Part shown: positions 1 to 4,967 of the stretch, in pieces
Numbering within the stretch: position 1 is the stretch's first letter
Layout of the letters: every line of letters begins with the position of its first letter
NCBI GenBank assembly: GCA_031290295.1
Contig: JAITNT010000223.1
Location: forward strand, 1 to 5,403
DNA: 5,403 nucleotides
From: Clostridiales bacterium
GTDB lineage: Bacteria > Bacillota > Clostridia > Christensenellales > DUVY01
Direction of reading: 5' to 3'
Made by a program: the position numbers and the translations under genes
Notes under the pieces: model-generated
Told to the model about the DNA's origin: nothing
What the model saw: only the letters and a program-made list of their open reading frames with translations
The model's database searches: none

Positions 1-105
1 TACCCGAACATGCGTTTGCAAGCGTTTTTGACAGAAATCGTAAAATATTTTTTGCCAAATTTTACCAATTTTTTGGGCGTTTATCCTTAAGCTCCGCCGT
101 TCAAC

Positions 106-124
106 CCTCTCTTTCTAAGGGAGG
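106..124. repeat. Stem-loop within a possible dispersed intergenic repeat
   Basis: Bases 106-113 pair with 117-124 (8 bp including one G-T pair, 3-base loop). The stem lies about 60 bases past the stop codon of the minus-strand gene, so it could protect or end that transcript, but no T run follows it on either strand. The surrounding 100-180 stretch, with its GGGAGGCGC core, resembles intergenic repeats I recall from gut Clostridia genomes. That resemblance is from memory and copy number was not checked. I see no gene in 1-182. Confidence 0.35.
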
Positions 125-182
125 CGCACGCTGCGGCGGCGTAGGATTTGACCCTGCATCGCATTATCGCCGTGCCGCCCCT

Positions 183-1589
183 TTATATCTCCGCATAAAA
201 ATACCAGATGTCGGCTTTGCCGAAATTCAGACCGACGTCGCCGCCCGCGCCGTAGCTGTTTGTAAAAACTATCGCGCCGGTTCCCGCGCTCCGCAGCGCG
301 ATCGGTATTTCACGCGTTCCGCCGCCGAAGCTTTGCTTGTAGATGAGCGACAGGCTGTCCGAAAGCGCGCGAAGCTCGGCTTTTTTGCCGTCGGGCGTTT
401 GCGATAATATGAGAATGCCGCCGGGTGCGGTTATGAACGCCGTCACCCGACCTAAGCCCGAAAGGGCGGGCGGGGAGGCGGTTATAGGCGCGAGGTCGAG
501 GTCGAGCTGTACCGAATTATCCGAGCCGCCGCCGCAGGCTGCTGCGAGGAAGCTGTCGTTCGTACGCATTATGACCGCGTGCTCCGCGTTTTTGAGGGGG
601 AAGGGATATTCCGCTTTTTTTGTTTTGTCGGAGGCTATGAGAATAAGCGCGGCGTCGCCGTCCGCAGACGCGGGTACGGTAAAGAGCGCGAAGCCGCCCG
701 CCCGCGCCGGCGCGACGTCCAACGCCCTGAAGCTTGCGCCGATTTTGATGTCGGCGTAGCTAGGCTTTGTATCGGGCTTGACGGTTATAAAGCTTACGAA
801 GCTCGCAAGCCCCTCGCGGACGTTAGCGACAAGCGTACAACCTCCCGCCGAAGGGAAAATCTTCAAAAATTCCATACTGCCCGGACGGGTCACCGCGGAC
901 GAGCTAAGCATATTCATATTGCGGTCGAGGAAGGTGACGATAAAGGACGATTTATCGATCAGCCGGTCATAATTACGCGCTACGATTATTATGCGGTCGG
1001 ACTCCGTATAAAGCTCCAGCGCGTTTTCCGTAAGAGGCGTGCCTAATTCGACATGACGTACGGAGTAATCGGAATACTTGATATAATACAAATTGTAGCC
1101 GCCGCCGTCTGAATCGGTATCGGCAAGCACTAAAAAGCCGTCGTGATAGAGTCGCGCGCGCACGAATTTGTCCGCGCCGCCGCTGCCGAAAATCATGGTA
1201 TAATTGAGCTTGCCGCCCGCATCCGCCGCCGCAAGAAAAAGGTTCGCGGTTCCGCCCGCCCGCGTCGTGAAGTCATAATCGTACGAATCGGTCGTTCCGA
1301 AAAGATAGTAGCCGTTATTCAGGTAATATACGTCGCCTAAAATATCCTCGCCGCTGCCGCCGAGGTTAAGCTCCCAAGTCATTCCCGGGTTAAGCGCGGG
1401 GCGGGGAGCGCGCGGAAATTCGTATTCTATAACGCCGTGCGCGGGCGGCGGTACGGCGTTAGCCGCCGAATCCCTGTACTTAAAGTAATAAAGTACCGAA
1501 AAAGCGACGATTGCGGCGGTCAGCGCTATGTAAAGCAGAAAATAACGGCCGCGCTCCGATAAACCTTGTTTTTCCCCGTGAGCTTCCAT
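183..1589 (-). CDS. Membrane-anchored extracytoplasmic protein with beta-propeller-like repeats, function unknown
   Basis: No specific family is recognised. Read from the ATG at 1589 it has 468 residues. A short charged N-terminus precedes one hydrophobic segment (about residues 17-36) followed by a Lys/Arg-containing stretch, which fits a signal anchor or uncleaved signal peptide. The rest is hydrophilic and rich in Gly, Asp, Tyr and Ser, as expected outside the membrane. Near residue 77 is GGSGEDI, then GYYLFGTTDS and YDYDF. A similar block closes the protein (FGGGTREI near 421, then NSYGAGGD and ADIWYF). This is the pattern of extracellular proteins built from repeated GGS..D / G.T.S.D.DF units, which usually fold as beta-propellers. 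No catalytic motif is visible. An in-frame ATG at 1655 would add 22 residues. I prefer 1589 because a promoter-like palindrome lies between the two, but neither start has a clear Shine-Dalgarno. It is transcribed divergently from icd, with no operon partner in view. Confidence 0.75.
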   Translation of the reverse strand: MEAHGEKQGLSERGRYFLLYIALTAAIVAFSVLYYFKYRDSAANAVPPPAHGVIEYEFPRAPRPALNPGMTWELNLGGSGEDILGDVYYLNNGYYLFGTTDSYDYDFTTRAGGTANLFLAAADAGGKLNYTMIFGSGGADKFVRARLYHDGFLVLADTDSDGGGYNLYYIKYSDYSVRHVELGTPLTENALELYTESDRIIIVARNYDRLIDKSSFIVTFLDRNMNMLSSSAVTRPGSMEFLKIFPSAGGCTLVANVREGLASFVSFITVKPDTKPSYADIKIGASFRALDVAPARAGGFALFTVPASADGDAALILIASDKTKKAEYPFPLKNAEHAVIMRTNDSFLAAACGGGSDNSVQLDLDLAPITASPPALSGLGRVTAFITAPGGILILSQTPDGKKAELRALSDSLSLIYKQSFGGGTREIPIALRSAGTGAIVFTNSYGAGGDVGLNFGKADIWYFYAEI

Positions 1590-1591
1590 GC

Positions 1592-1608
1592 ATATGATAT
1601 TATCATAT
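1592..1608. promoter_or_regulatory. 17-bp perfect palindrome, possible two-way -10 box for the minus-strand gene
   Basis: The sequence ATATGATATTATCATAT is a perfect inverted repeat around T1600. On the minus strand it reads TATGATAATAT (1607-1597). On the plus strand it reads TATGATATTAT, and the TG-A-TATTAT part is identical to the extended -10 of the tRNA promoter in this window. No good -35 is seen on either side. If used on the minus strand, transcription would start only a few bases before the ATG at 1589. If the 1655 start is correct, the palindrome lies inside the coding region instead. Confidence 0.4.
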
Positions 1609-1706
1609 ATTTCCGCAGAAAAAAGCGGTCGGGCAAAACTAGTCCTAAAATTCATTTTTTCGACACAATTTTACTGCCTATAGACCGACCAAGCGTGAAT
1701 CTGCGC

Positions 1707-1734
1707 CGCGCAAAAGCGCGCTATAGCTAGCGCT
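1707..1734. repeat. Overlapping GC-rich hairpins in the divergent intergenic region
   Basis: CGCGC (1707-1711) and GCGCG (1716-1720) form a 5-bp stem around AAAA. Alternatively AGCGC (1715-1719) pairs with GCGCT (1730-1734). The two folds exclude each other. The 11-mer CGCAAAAGCGC (1709-1719) recurs at 4828-4838. There is no T run, so a terminator is not supported. The role is unknown. Confidence 0.3.
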
Positions 1735-1759
1735 CCGTCTTAATTGTATTACTCCGTTC

Positions 1760-1772
1760 TACCGTAACGGTA
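1760..1772. promoter_or_regulatory. 13-bp perfect palindrome, possible operator
   Basis: TACCGT-A-ACGGTA is a perfect inverted repeat in the gap between the minus-strand gene and icd, about 105 bases upstream of the icd -35 box. That is far for a repressor site at this promoter, and no matching second site is seen. An operator is only one possibility. Confidence 0.25.
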
Positions 1773-1875
1773 ACTAACGTCGCTTGCTAAGACAATCGCT
1801 TGCCCTCTTTTTTCCTCTTACCTATGCTAAAACGCTTATAATTCACCTTTTATTACAGTCTGAGCCGTAACTTAT

Positions 1876-1904
1876 TTGCCACAAGGCCGCGGATATGGTA
1901 TAAT
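1876..1904 (+). promoter_or_regulatory. Promoter of icd
   Basis: TTGCCA (1876-1881), a 17-base spacer, then TATAAT (1899-1904), with an extended -10 TG at 1896-1897. This is close to a perfect housekeeping sigma-70/SigA promoter. Transcription should begin near 1911, giving a leader of about 23 bases before the ATG at 1934. The strength suggests steady high expression. Confidence 0.85.
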
Positions 1905-1923
1905 GACGGTATTAAGAATTGTC

Positions 1924-1928
1924 GAGGT
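1924..1928 (+). promoter_or_regulatory. Ribosome binding site that sets the icd start
   Basis: GAGGT lies 5 bases before the ATG at 1934. The frame is also open to a TTG at 1919, but that codon lies upstream of this site and would add five residues (MSRYL) not expected in the family. The ATG at 1934 is therefore the start. Confidence 0.75.
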
Positions 1929-1933
1929 ACCTA

Positions 1934-3163
1934 ATGCCTAAAATCAAAATGAAGAACCCGATCGTCGAGCTTCAGGGCGACGAGATGACGAGAATAATAT
2001 GGGACTATATAAAAGAGATTTTACTCGTCCCGTTCGTTGATTTGAACCTAGAAACCTATGACCTGAGTCTTGTCAACCGCGATGAAACCGAGGACAAGAT
2101 AACGGTTGCGGCGGCTAACGCTATCAAGCGGCACAAGGTCGGCGTAAAATGCGCCACTATTACCTCTACGCCCGCCCGGCAAAAAGAATATAAGCTAAAG
2201 GCGCTTACGCCCTCGCCTAACGCCGTAATACGCGCGATTTTGGACGGCACCGTTTTTCGTACGCCCGTTATCGTTAAGGGTATAAAGCCCTTTATTCCAT
2301 CGTGGACAAGTCCTATTACGCTCGCCAGGCACGCTTACGGCGACGTGTATAAGAGCGTGGAAACGCTCGTCCCCGACGGCGCTAAGGCGGAGCTTGTAAT
2401 TACCGCACCCGACGGCGCGACCGCGCGGAAAACTATCCACGAATTCAAGGGCGGCGGCATCGTTATGAGTATGCATAACACGGACGCGTCCATAACGTCC
2501 TTTGCCCGCGCATGCTTTAAGTATGCCGTTTCCGAGAAGCGCGCTTTGATTTTCGGCGCAAAGGACACTATAAGTAAGACCTATGACGGACGGTTCAGAA
2601 CGATTTTTCAGGACATTTTTGATAATGAATACAAGGGCGAGTTTGAAAGGCTCGGCATAACCTACGAGTATAATCTTATAGACGACGTCGTCGCCCGCGT
2701 AATCAGAAGCAACGGCGGCTTTATTTGGGCGTGCAAAAACTACGACGGCGACGTTATGAGCGATATGGTCGCGACCGTTTACGGAAGTCTTGCCATGATG
2801 ACCTCGGTGCTTGTTTCGCCGGACGGCTGCTTTGAGTTCGAGGCCGCCCACGGAACGGTCACGCGACACTACTATAAGCACTTAAAGGGCGAGGAAACCT
2901 CGACTAATTCCATAGCTACGCTGTTCGCGTGGACGGGCGCGCTCGCCAAGCGCGGCGAGCTTGACGGTACGCCCGAGTTGTGCGACTTTGCCGCAAAGCT
3001 CGAACGGGCGGCAGTAGCCGCGATAGAGGGCGGAATTATGACGGGCGACCTTGTGCCGATGTTTTCAAAAGAGGGCGTAAGCCCCTGCAAGGTCAGCACC
3101 CGCGAGTTTCTGGAGGTCGCAGCCGGCAAGCTGCTAGGTAAGCCGTCGGGCAACTTTTTTTGA
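1934..3163 (+). CDS. icd: NADP-dependent isocitrate dehydrogenase (homodimeric, eukaryotic-like type)
   Basis: Oxidises and decarboxylates isocitrate to 2-oxoglutarate in the cytoplasm, making NADPH and the carbon skeleton for glutamate. The 409 residues are close to the usual 400-415. The N-terminal VELQGDEMTRIIW block is diagnostic. Residue numbers match human IDH1 through the first domain, so the substrate ligands can be read directly: T77, S94, N96, R100, R109, R132 and Y139 are all present. The catalytic lysine is K210 in AKDTISK, and the metal-binding aspartates are D273 and D277 in NYDGDVMSD. AAHGTVTRHY (304-313) is the NADP-binding loop, followed by GEETSTN. ARHAYGDVYK and EETSTNSIAT look like the clostridial branch as I recall it. 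One oddity is that the usual SPNGTIR loop reads SPNAVIR (94-100). Coenzyme choice is inferred from family. It has its own promoter and a short leader. No clear terminator follows; a T run sits at the end of the gene and the tRNA promoter starts 30 bases on. Confidence 0.95.
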   Translation: MPKIKMKNPIVELQGDEMTRIIWDYIKEILLVPFVDLNLETYDLSLVNRDETEDKITVAAANAIKRHKVGVKCATITSTPARQKEYKLKALTPSPNAVIRAILDGTVFRTPVIVKGIKPFIPSWTSPITLARHAYGDVYKSVETLVPDGAKAELVITAPDGATARKTIHEFKGGGIVMSMHNTDASITSFARACFKYAVSEKRALIFGAKDTISKTYDGRFRTIFQDIFDNEYKGEFERLGITYEYNLIDDVVARVIRSNGGFIWACKNYDGDVMSDMVATVYGSLAMMTSVLVSPDGCFEFEAAHGTVTRHYYKHLKGEETSTNSIATLFAWTGALAKRGELDGTPELCDFAAKLERAAVAAIEGGIMTGDLVPMFSKEGVSPCKVSTREFLEVAAGKLLGKPSGNFF

Positions 3164-3192
3164 TAAATTATATAGAATTACGCCCGATTTTG

Positions 3193-3221
3193 TTGACAGC
3201 AAGGCAATAAAATGATATTAT
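3193..3221 (+). promoter_or_regulatory. Promoter of the tRNA-Ala/tRNA-Ile operon
   Basis: A perfect TTGACA (3193-3198), a 17-base spacer and TATTAT (3216-3221), with extended -10 TG at 3213-3214. The expected start is near 3228, about 19 bases before the mature 5' end of tRNA-Ala. This fits a strong stable-RNA promoter. Confidence 0.85.
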
Positions 3222-3246
3222 GAAAAAGCTTTTTGTGTCAGAATTC

Positions 3247-3322
3247 GGGGGTGTAGCTCAGCTGGGAGAGCACCTGCCTTGCAAGCAGGGGGTCAGCGGT
3301 TCGATCCCGCTCATCTCCACCA
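3247..3322 (+). tRNA. tRNA-Ala, anticodon UGC
   Basis: A complete 76-base cloverleaf with encoded CCA (3320-3322). The acceptor stem is 3247-3253 paired with 3312-3318, and it carries the G3-U70 wobble pair that identifies tRNA-Ala to its synthetase. The anticodon stem CCTGC/GCAGG (3273-3277 and 3285-3289) encloses loop CTTGCAA, with anticodon TGC at 3280-3282. The T loop is TTCGATC. It should read GCA, and with wobble modification other GCN codons. It is the first gene of a two-tRNA transcript. Confidence 0.97.
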
Positions 3323-3329
3323 ACAAAAC

Positions 3330-3356
3330 AGCCTGAATTTTTTCAACGCTCAGGCT
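3330..3356 (+). other. Hairpin in the spacer between the two tRNA genes
   Basis: AGCCTGA (3330-3336) pairs perfectly with TCAGGCT (3350-3356) around a 13-base loop. No T run follows on the plus strand and tRNA-Ile begins six bases later, so it is unlikely to be a terminator. A structure that holds the two tRNAs apart or guides processing of the precursor is plausible but unproven. Confidence 0.5.
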
Positions 3357-3361
3357 CATAC

Positions 3362-3438
3362 AGGACTGTAGCTCAGCTGGTTAGAGCACCACCCTGATAA
3401 GGTGGGGGTCGGTGGTTCGAGTCCACTCAGTCCTACCA
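3362..3438 (+). tRNA. tRNA-Ile, anticodon GAU
   Basis: A complete 77-base cloverleaf with encoded CCA (3436-3438). The acceptor stem is 3362-3368 (AGGACTG) paired with 3428-3434 (CAGTCCT). The anticodon stem CCACC/GGTGG encloses loop CTGATAA, with anticodon GAT at 3396-3398, so it reads AUC and AUU. It follows tRNA-Ala by 39 bases and has no promoter of its own. This pair is the one usually found between 16S and 23S rRNA, but no rRNA sequence is present here. Confidence 0.97.
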
Positions 3439-3446
3439 AACGCTTA

Positions 3447-3476
3447 GGGGCAGACGGATTTCGGTTCGTTTGCCCC
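3447..3476 (+). terminator. Terminator-like hairpin after the tRNA operon
   Basis: GGGGCAGACG (3447-3456) pairs along all 10 bases with CGTTTGCCCC (3467-3476), including one G-T pair, around a 10-base loop. It begins eight bases after the tRNA-Ile CCA end. The following GATTTGTCC is only weakly T-rich, so it may end transcription inefficiently or mainly serve 3' processing. Confidence 0.55.
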
Positions 3477-3523
3477 GATTTGTCCACATATATTTTGTAT
3501 AATTCCTTTTTATGTTTTCAAAA

Positions 3524-3534
3524 TATGATATAAT
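3524..3534 (+). promoter_or_regulatory. Promoter (extended -10) of the AraC-family gene
   Basis: TATG-A-TATAAT: TG at 3526-3527 and a perfect TATAAT at 3529-3534. The -35 region is T-rich but has no good match, so the extended -10 would carry recognition or an activator would help. Transcription from about 3541 leaves an unusually long leader of about 110 bases before the ATG at 3651. Confidence 0.7.
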
Positions 3535-3650
3535 ATATTTGAGTTTTAATAAGAGTTGTTGCGGAACGAACCCGTTAAGAAACGTGTGTGAGGGGCGTAA
3601 CAAGTCGAGCGGCAAGACTATACGGATTTAATAAACCTGGGGCGTCACAA

Positions 3651-4163
3651 ATGAGAGAAATTATCGAGGACATTACGCAGTACATGCGCGACCACGCGGA
3701 CAGAGAGTATACCGTGGAGGAGGTTTCGCGGCATTTCGGGTACAGTAAGTTCTATTTCAGCAAGGAATTCAAAAAAAGCATAGGCGTTACGCCCAACGAA
3801 TACTGGGCCGCGCTAAAAATGGAGAACAGCCTTTCGGAGCTTCACCGCTCCGTATCGTTGTTGAACGCCCAAATAAAATCGGGTTACCAAAGCACGGGGA
3901 CGTTTTCCACTAACTTTTTGCAAGCTACCGGATTTACTCCGGGAGAATACAAGCGGGAGCTAAAGGAGCTTGATATTTTTAACGAGGCCAAGACCTTCGA
4001 GGAGAGCGGCAAGGGCGTTATGACGCATTATTCTTTTAACAGACACAACCCGGCGACGCGCCAAAAGCACGTTCTCCGCGTAACCTGCGCCCTCCCGGCG
4101 GGGGGGGGGGGGTACTTTCTCCGGATTAATTTTTGTCGGTATGTTCAAGAAGCCGCTGCCTAA
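3651..4163 (+). CDS. AraC-family transcriptional regulator, N-terminal DNA-binding part, frameshifted
   Basis: A cytoplasmic regulator of unknown targets. Residues 1-105 form a complete AraC/XylS-type DNA-binding domain. The first helix-turn-helix is near 20-42 (YTVEEVSRHFGYSKFYFSKE then FKKSIGVTP). The second is near 67-102, with GYQSTGTFSTNF and the hallmark TGFTPGEYKR. A linker follows, then a C-terminal domain begins at about 140. At residue 150 the reading frame enters a run of 13 G (4100-4112). In this version it continues into an unrelated frame and stops at 4163, giving a 170-residue protein. With 12 or 15 G it would run on to 4458 (268 residues with 12 G). The ATG at 3651 is chosen because the family starts here. 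GGGG at 3639-3642 is a weak ribosome site, and a GTG at 3588 would add 21 unexpected residues. It is one of the short clostridial type with the DNA-binding domain first, not last. Confidence 0.85.
   Translation: MREIIEDITQYMRDHADREYTVEEVSRHFGYSKFYFSKEFKKSIGVTPNEYWAALKMENSLSELHRSVSLLNAQIKSGYQSTGTFSTNFLQATGFTPGEYKRELKELDIFNEAKTFEESGKGVMTHYSFNRHNPATRQKHVLRVTCALPAGGGGYFLRINFCRYVQEAAA
4100..4112 (+). repeat. Run of 13 G inside the AraC-family gene
   Basis: Thirteen consecutive G, coding for glycines, lie exactly where the open frame switches from one phase to another. Such runs slip during replication and are classic phase-variation sites. They are also where sequencing and assembly errors gather, and a no-signal artefact of two-colour sequencing gives false G. 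Slipping to 12 or 15 G restores the full gene. Confidence 0.9.
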
Positions 4164-4458
4164 CGAAGCGCCCGTACTCGGCAAAGCGATGACTAGAGGC
4201 GTAAACAAATGCGTAATCGACCAAATTCCCGACGGCGAATATTACACGCTGGCGTGCGCGATAAAAAGGAGCGTTAATCCGCTCAATTATTTTTTCTTAA
4301 ACAATGCGTTGCGGGATCTGCAAAGAACCTCGGTACGCTTCCCGCTAGAGGAGGATACGGAGGTTTTCTTAACCCTGCGCGATAGGATTCCCACCGACCC
4401 CGCGATTACCATAAACCCCGTAAAGCTGTTAGTGGCGGCTATCAGGCGCGGCGACTGA
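4141..4458 (+). CDS. C-terminal part of the same AraC-family regulator, out of frame
   Basis: This is not a separate gene. Its frame is open back to 4084, and protein-like sequence resumes directly after the G run (GTFSGLIFVGMFKKPLPNEA from 4111). The nominal ATG at 4141 is an internal methionine of that stretch with no ribosome site. The order IFVGMF..PLP, then IPDGEYYTLACAI, NPLNYFF and finally TDPAITINPVKLL matches the C-terminal domain I recall behind the DNA-binding domain in short AraC regulators of Clostridia. That domain probably senses a ligand and looks like a beta-sandwich, but its ligand is unknown to me. The good conservation after the shift argues for recent or reversible loss, or a read error, over old decay. 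If the shift is real and not corrected, this half is not made. Confidence 0.75.
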   Translation: MFKKPLPNEAPVLGKAMTRGVNKCVIDQIPDGEYYTLACAIKRSVNPLNYFFLNNALRDLQRTSVRFPLEEDTEVFLTLRDRIPTDPAITINPVKLLVAAIRRGD

Positions 4459-4465
4459 CGCCGCG
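4447..4465 (+). other. Strong GC hairpin enclosing the stop codon of the AraC-family gene
   Basis: CGCGGCG (4447-4453) pairs perfectly with CGCCGCG (4459-4465), all seven G-C pairs. The 5-base loop ACTGA contains the TGA stop. No T run follows, so it is not a standard intrinsic terminator. It could stabilise the mRNA 3' end or act as a non-canonical terminator. Confidence 0.5.
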
Positions 4466-4484
4466 GGCAGGGGAGGGAAGAGGG
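4465..4484 (+). other. G-quadruplex motif just after the AraC-family gene
   Basis: Four G tracts (GGG, GGGG, GGG, GGG) at 4465-4467, 4470-4473, 4475-4477 and 4482-4484, with loops of 2, 1 and 4 bases. This meets the usual sequence rule for a G-quadruplex in the coding strand and RNA. It shares one base with the stop-codon hairpin, so both could form in tandem. Confidence 0.45.
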
Positions 4485-4546
4485 CACGAGAATTGTACGG
4501 GGTGTTGAAAGCGGCGAAGAAGGGAAAGAGCGGATAGAGTTAAACT

Positions 4547-4580
4547 AGATTGCCACGTCGCTGACGCTCCTCGCAATGAC
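4547..4580. repeat. REP-like intergenic palindrome
   Basis: ATTGC (4549-4553) and GCAAT (4573-4577) bound an inner hairpin CGTC-GCT-GACG (4556-4566). The overall reading is AGATTGCCACGTCGC...CTCCTCGCAATGAC. I recall near-identical dispersed palindromes from genomes of many distant bacteria, where they lie between genes. Only one copy is in this window. Confidence 0.5.
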
Positions 4581-4735
4581 GGATAGGGTTCGGATTATCG
4601 CACTTCGGCTCCGCCTCGTTCGCTAAGGACAATGGCGGCTTTTGCCCGTACTGTACGGGTATGCAGTAATAACCCGGATAAGACTATGCCGTTGAAGTCC
4701 GACTGAATGCGAAAAAGCGAACCGAGCCGCCCGCA

Positions 4736-4745
4736 GGGGGGGGGG
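4736..4745. repeat. Run of 10 G, intergenic
   Basis: A second long G run, about 620 bases from the one in the AraC-family gene. It is outside any credible gene and 162 bases upstream of the rhodanese promoter's TG. Length changes here would not alter a protein. Its presence raises the chance that long G runs are a general feature, or artefact, of this assembly. Confidence 0.85.
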
Positions 4746-4842
4746 CGAGTGAGCGCGCATTCACGTTTGGTCGGCTTTCAAGCGACGCCAGAGTTTGTTT
4801 CGACTGCGCGATAGACGTATTTTGCCCCGCAAAAGCGCAATC

Positions 4843-4881
4843 AAAAAGAACAAACAAAAAGAACAAACAAAGAGAACAAGC
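4843..4881. repeat. Tandem repeat, 13-bp unit, three copies
   Basis: Two perfect copies of AAAAAGAACAAAC (4843-4855, 4856-4868) and a third with two changes (4869-4881). The array ends 26 bases before the rhodanese extended -10 and covers the stretch just upstream of its -35. A-rich upstream DNA can raise promoter activity, so copy number could tune expression. Confidence 0.8.
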
Positions 4882-4907
4882 CGGAAGAAAATTCCCCGCA
4901 AAATTTA

Positions 4908-4916
4908 TGATACAAT
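4908..4916 (+). promoter_or_regulatory. Promoter (extended -10) of the rhodanese gene
   Basis: TG at 4908-4909, then TACAAT at 4911-4916, one base off consensus. The expected -35 position reads AAAATT and is a poor match. Transcription would begin near 4923, leaving about 45 bases before the ATG at 4968. Confidence 0.65.
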
Positions 4917-4967
4917 ACGGGTATGGATGATTACGGTCATTCAAATAAATTTTGTGAGGTTATACAC

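Larger units (their letters stand above)
4485..4907. other. Long intergenic region without a credible gene
   Basis: No open frame here looks like protein, and no RNA family was recognised. It holds a REP-like palindrome (4547-4580), an inverted repeat CCCGTA/TACGGG (4645-4650 and 4654-4659), a run of 10 G (4736-4745) and a 13-bp tandem repeat (4843-4881). A hydrophobic-looking minus-strand frame at 4684-4944 is produced by the tandem repeat. The region looks like accumulated repeat DNA rather than a decayed gene. Confidence 0.5.

Noticed and set aside
13..29. Small stem with five T after it, a possible terminator of an upstream gene.
   Set aside because: Only four pairs including one G-T can form, and no upstream gene is in the window.
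343..1340. Several plus-strand frames antisense to the propeller-like gene.
   Set aside because: They are Arg- and Ala-rich shadows of a GC-rich coding strand, with no recognisable domain and no promoter.
1837..1842. TATAAT in the icd upstream region as a second promoter.
   Set aside because: It has no extended TG and no -35 at a suitable distance. The promoter at 1876-1904 is much better.
2195..2881. Minus-strand 228-residue frame inside icd.
   Set aside because: The other strand encodes a fully conserved isocitrate dehydrogenase, and this frame resembles no family.
3121..3165. Possible intrinsic terminator at the end of icd, with a 7-T run.
   Set aside because: The T run encodes the last phenylalanines, and the best upstream stem (CGGC/GCCG) is only 4 bp, with nine unpaired bases before the T run.
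3247..3438. Spacer of an rRNA operon.
   Set aside because: The flanks are icd and an AraC-family gene. No 16S or 23S sequence is present.
4843..4881. CRISPR-like repeat array.
   Set aside because: The 13-bp units are directly adjacent with no spacers, and no cas gene is near.
4684..4944. Minus-strand 86-residue frame with a hydrophobic, signal-like N-terminus.
   Set aside because: The hydrophobic part is the complement of the A-rich 13-bp repeat, the frame also runs through the 10-G run, and its start overlaps the rhodanese leader. No ribosome site is seen.
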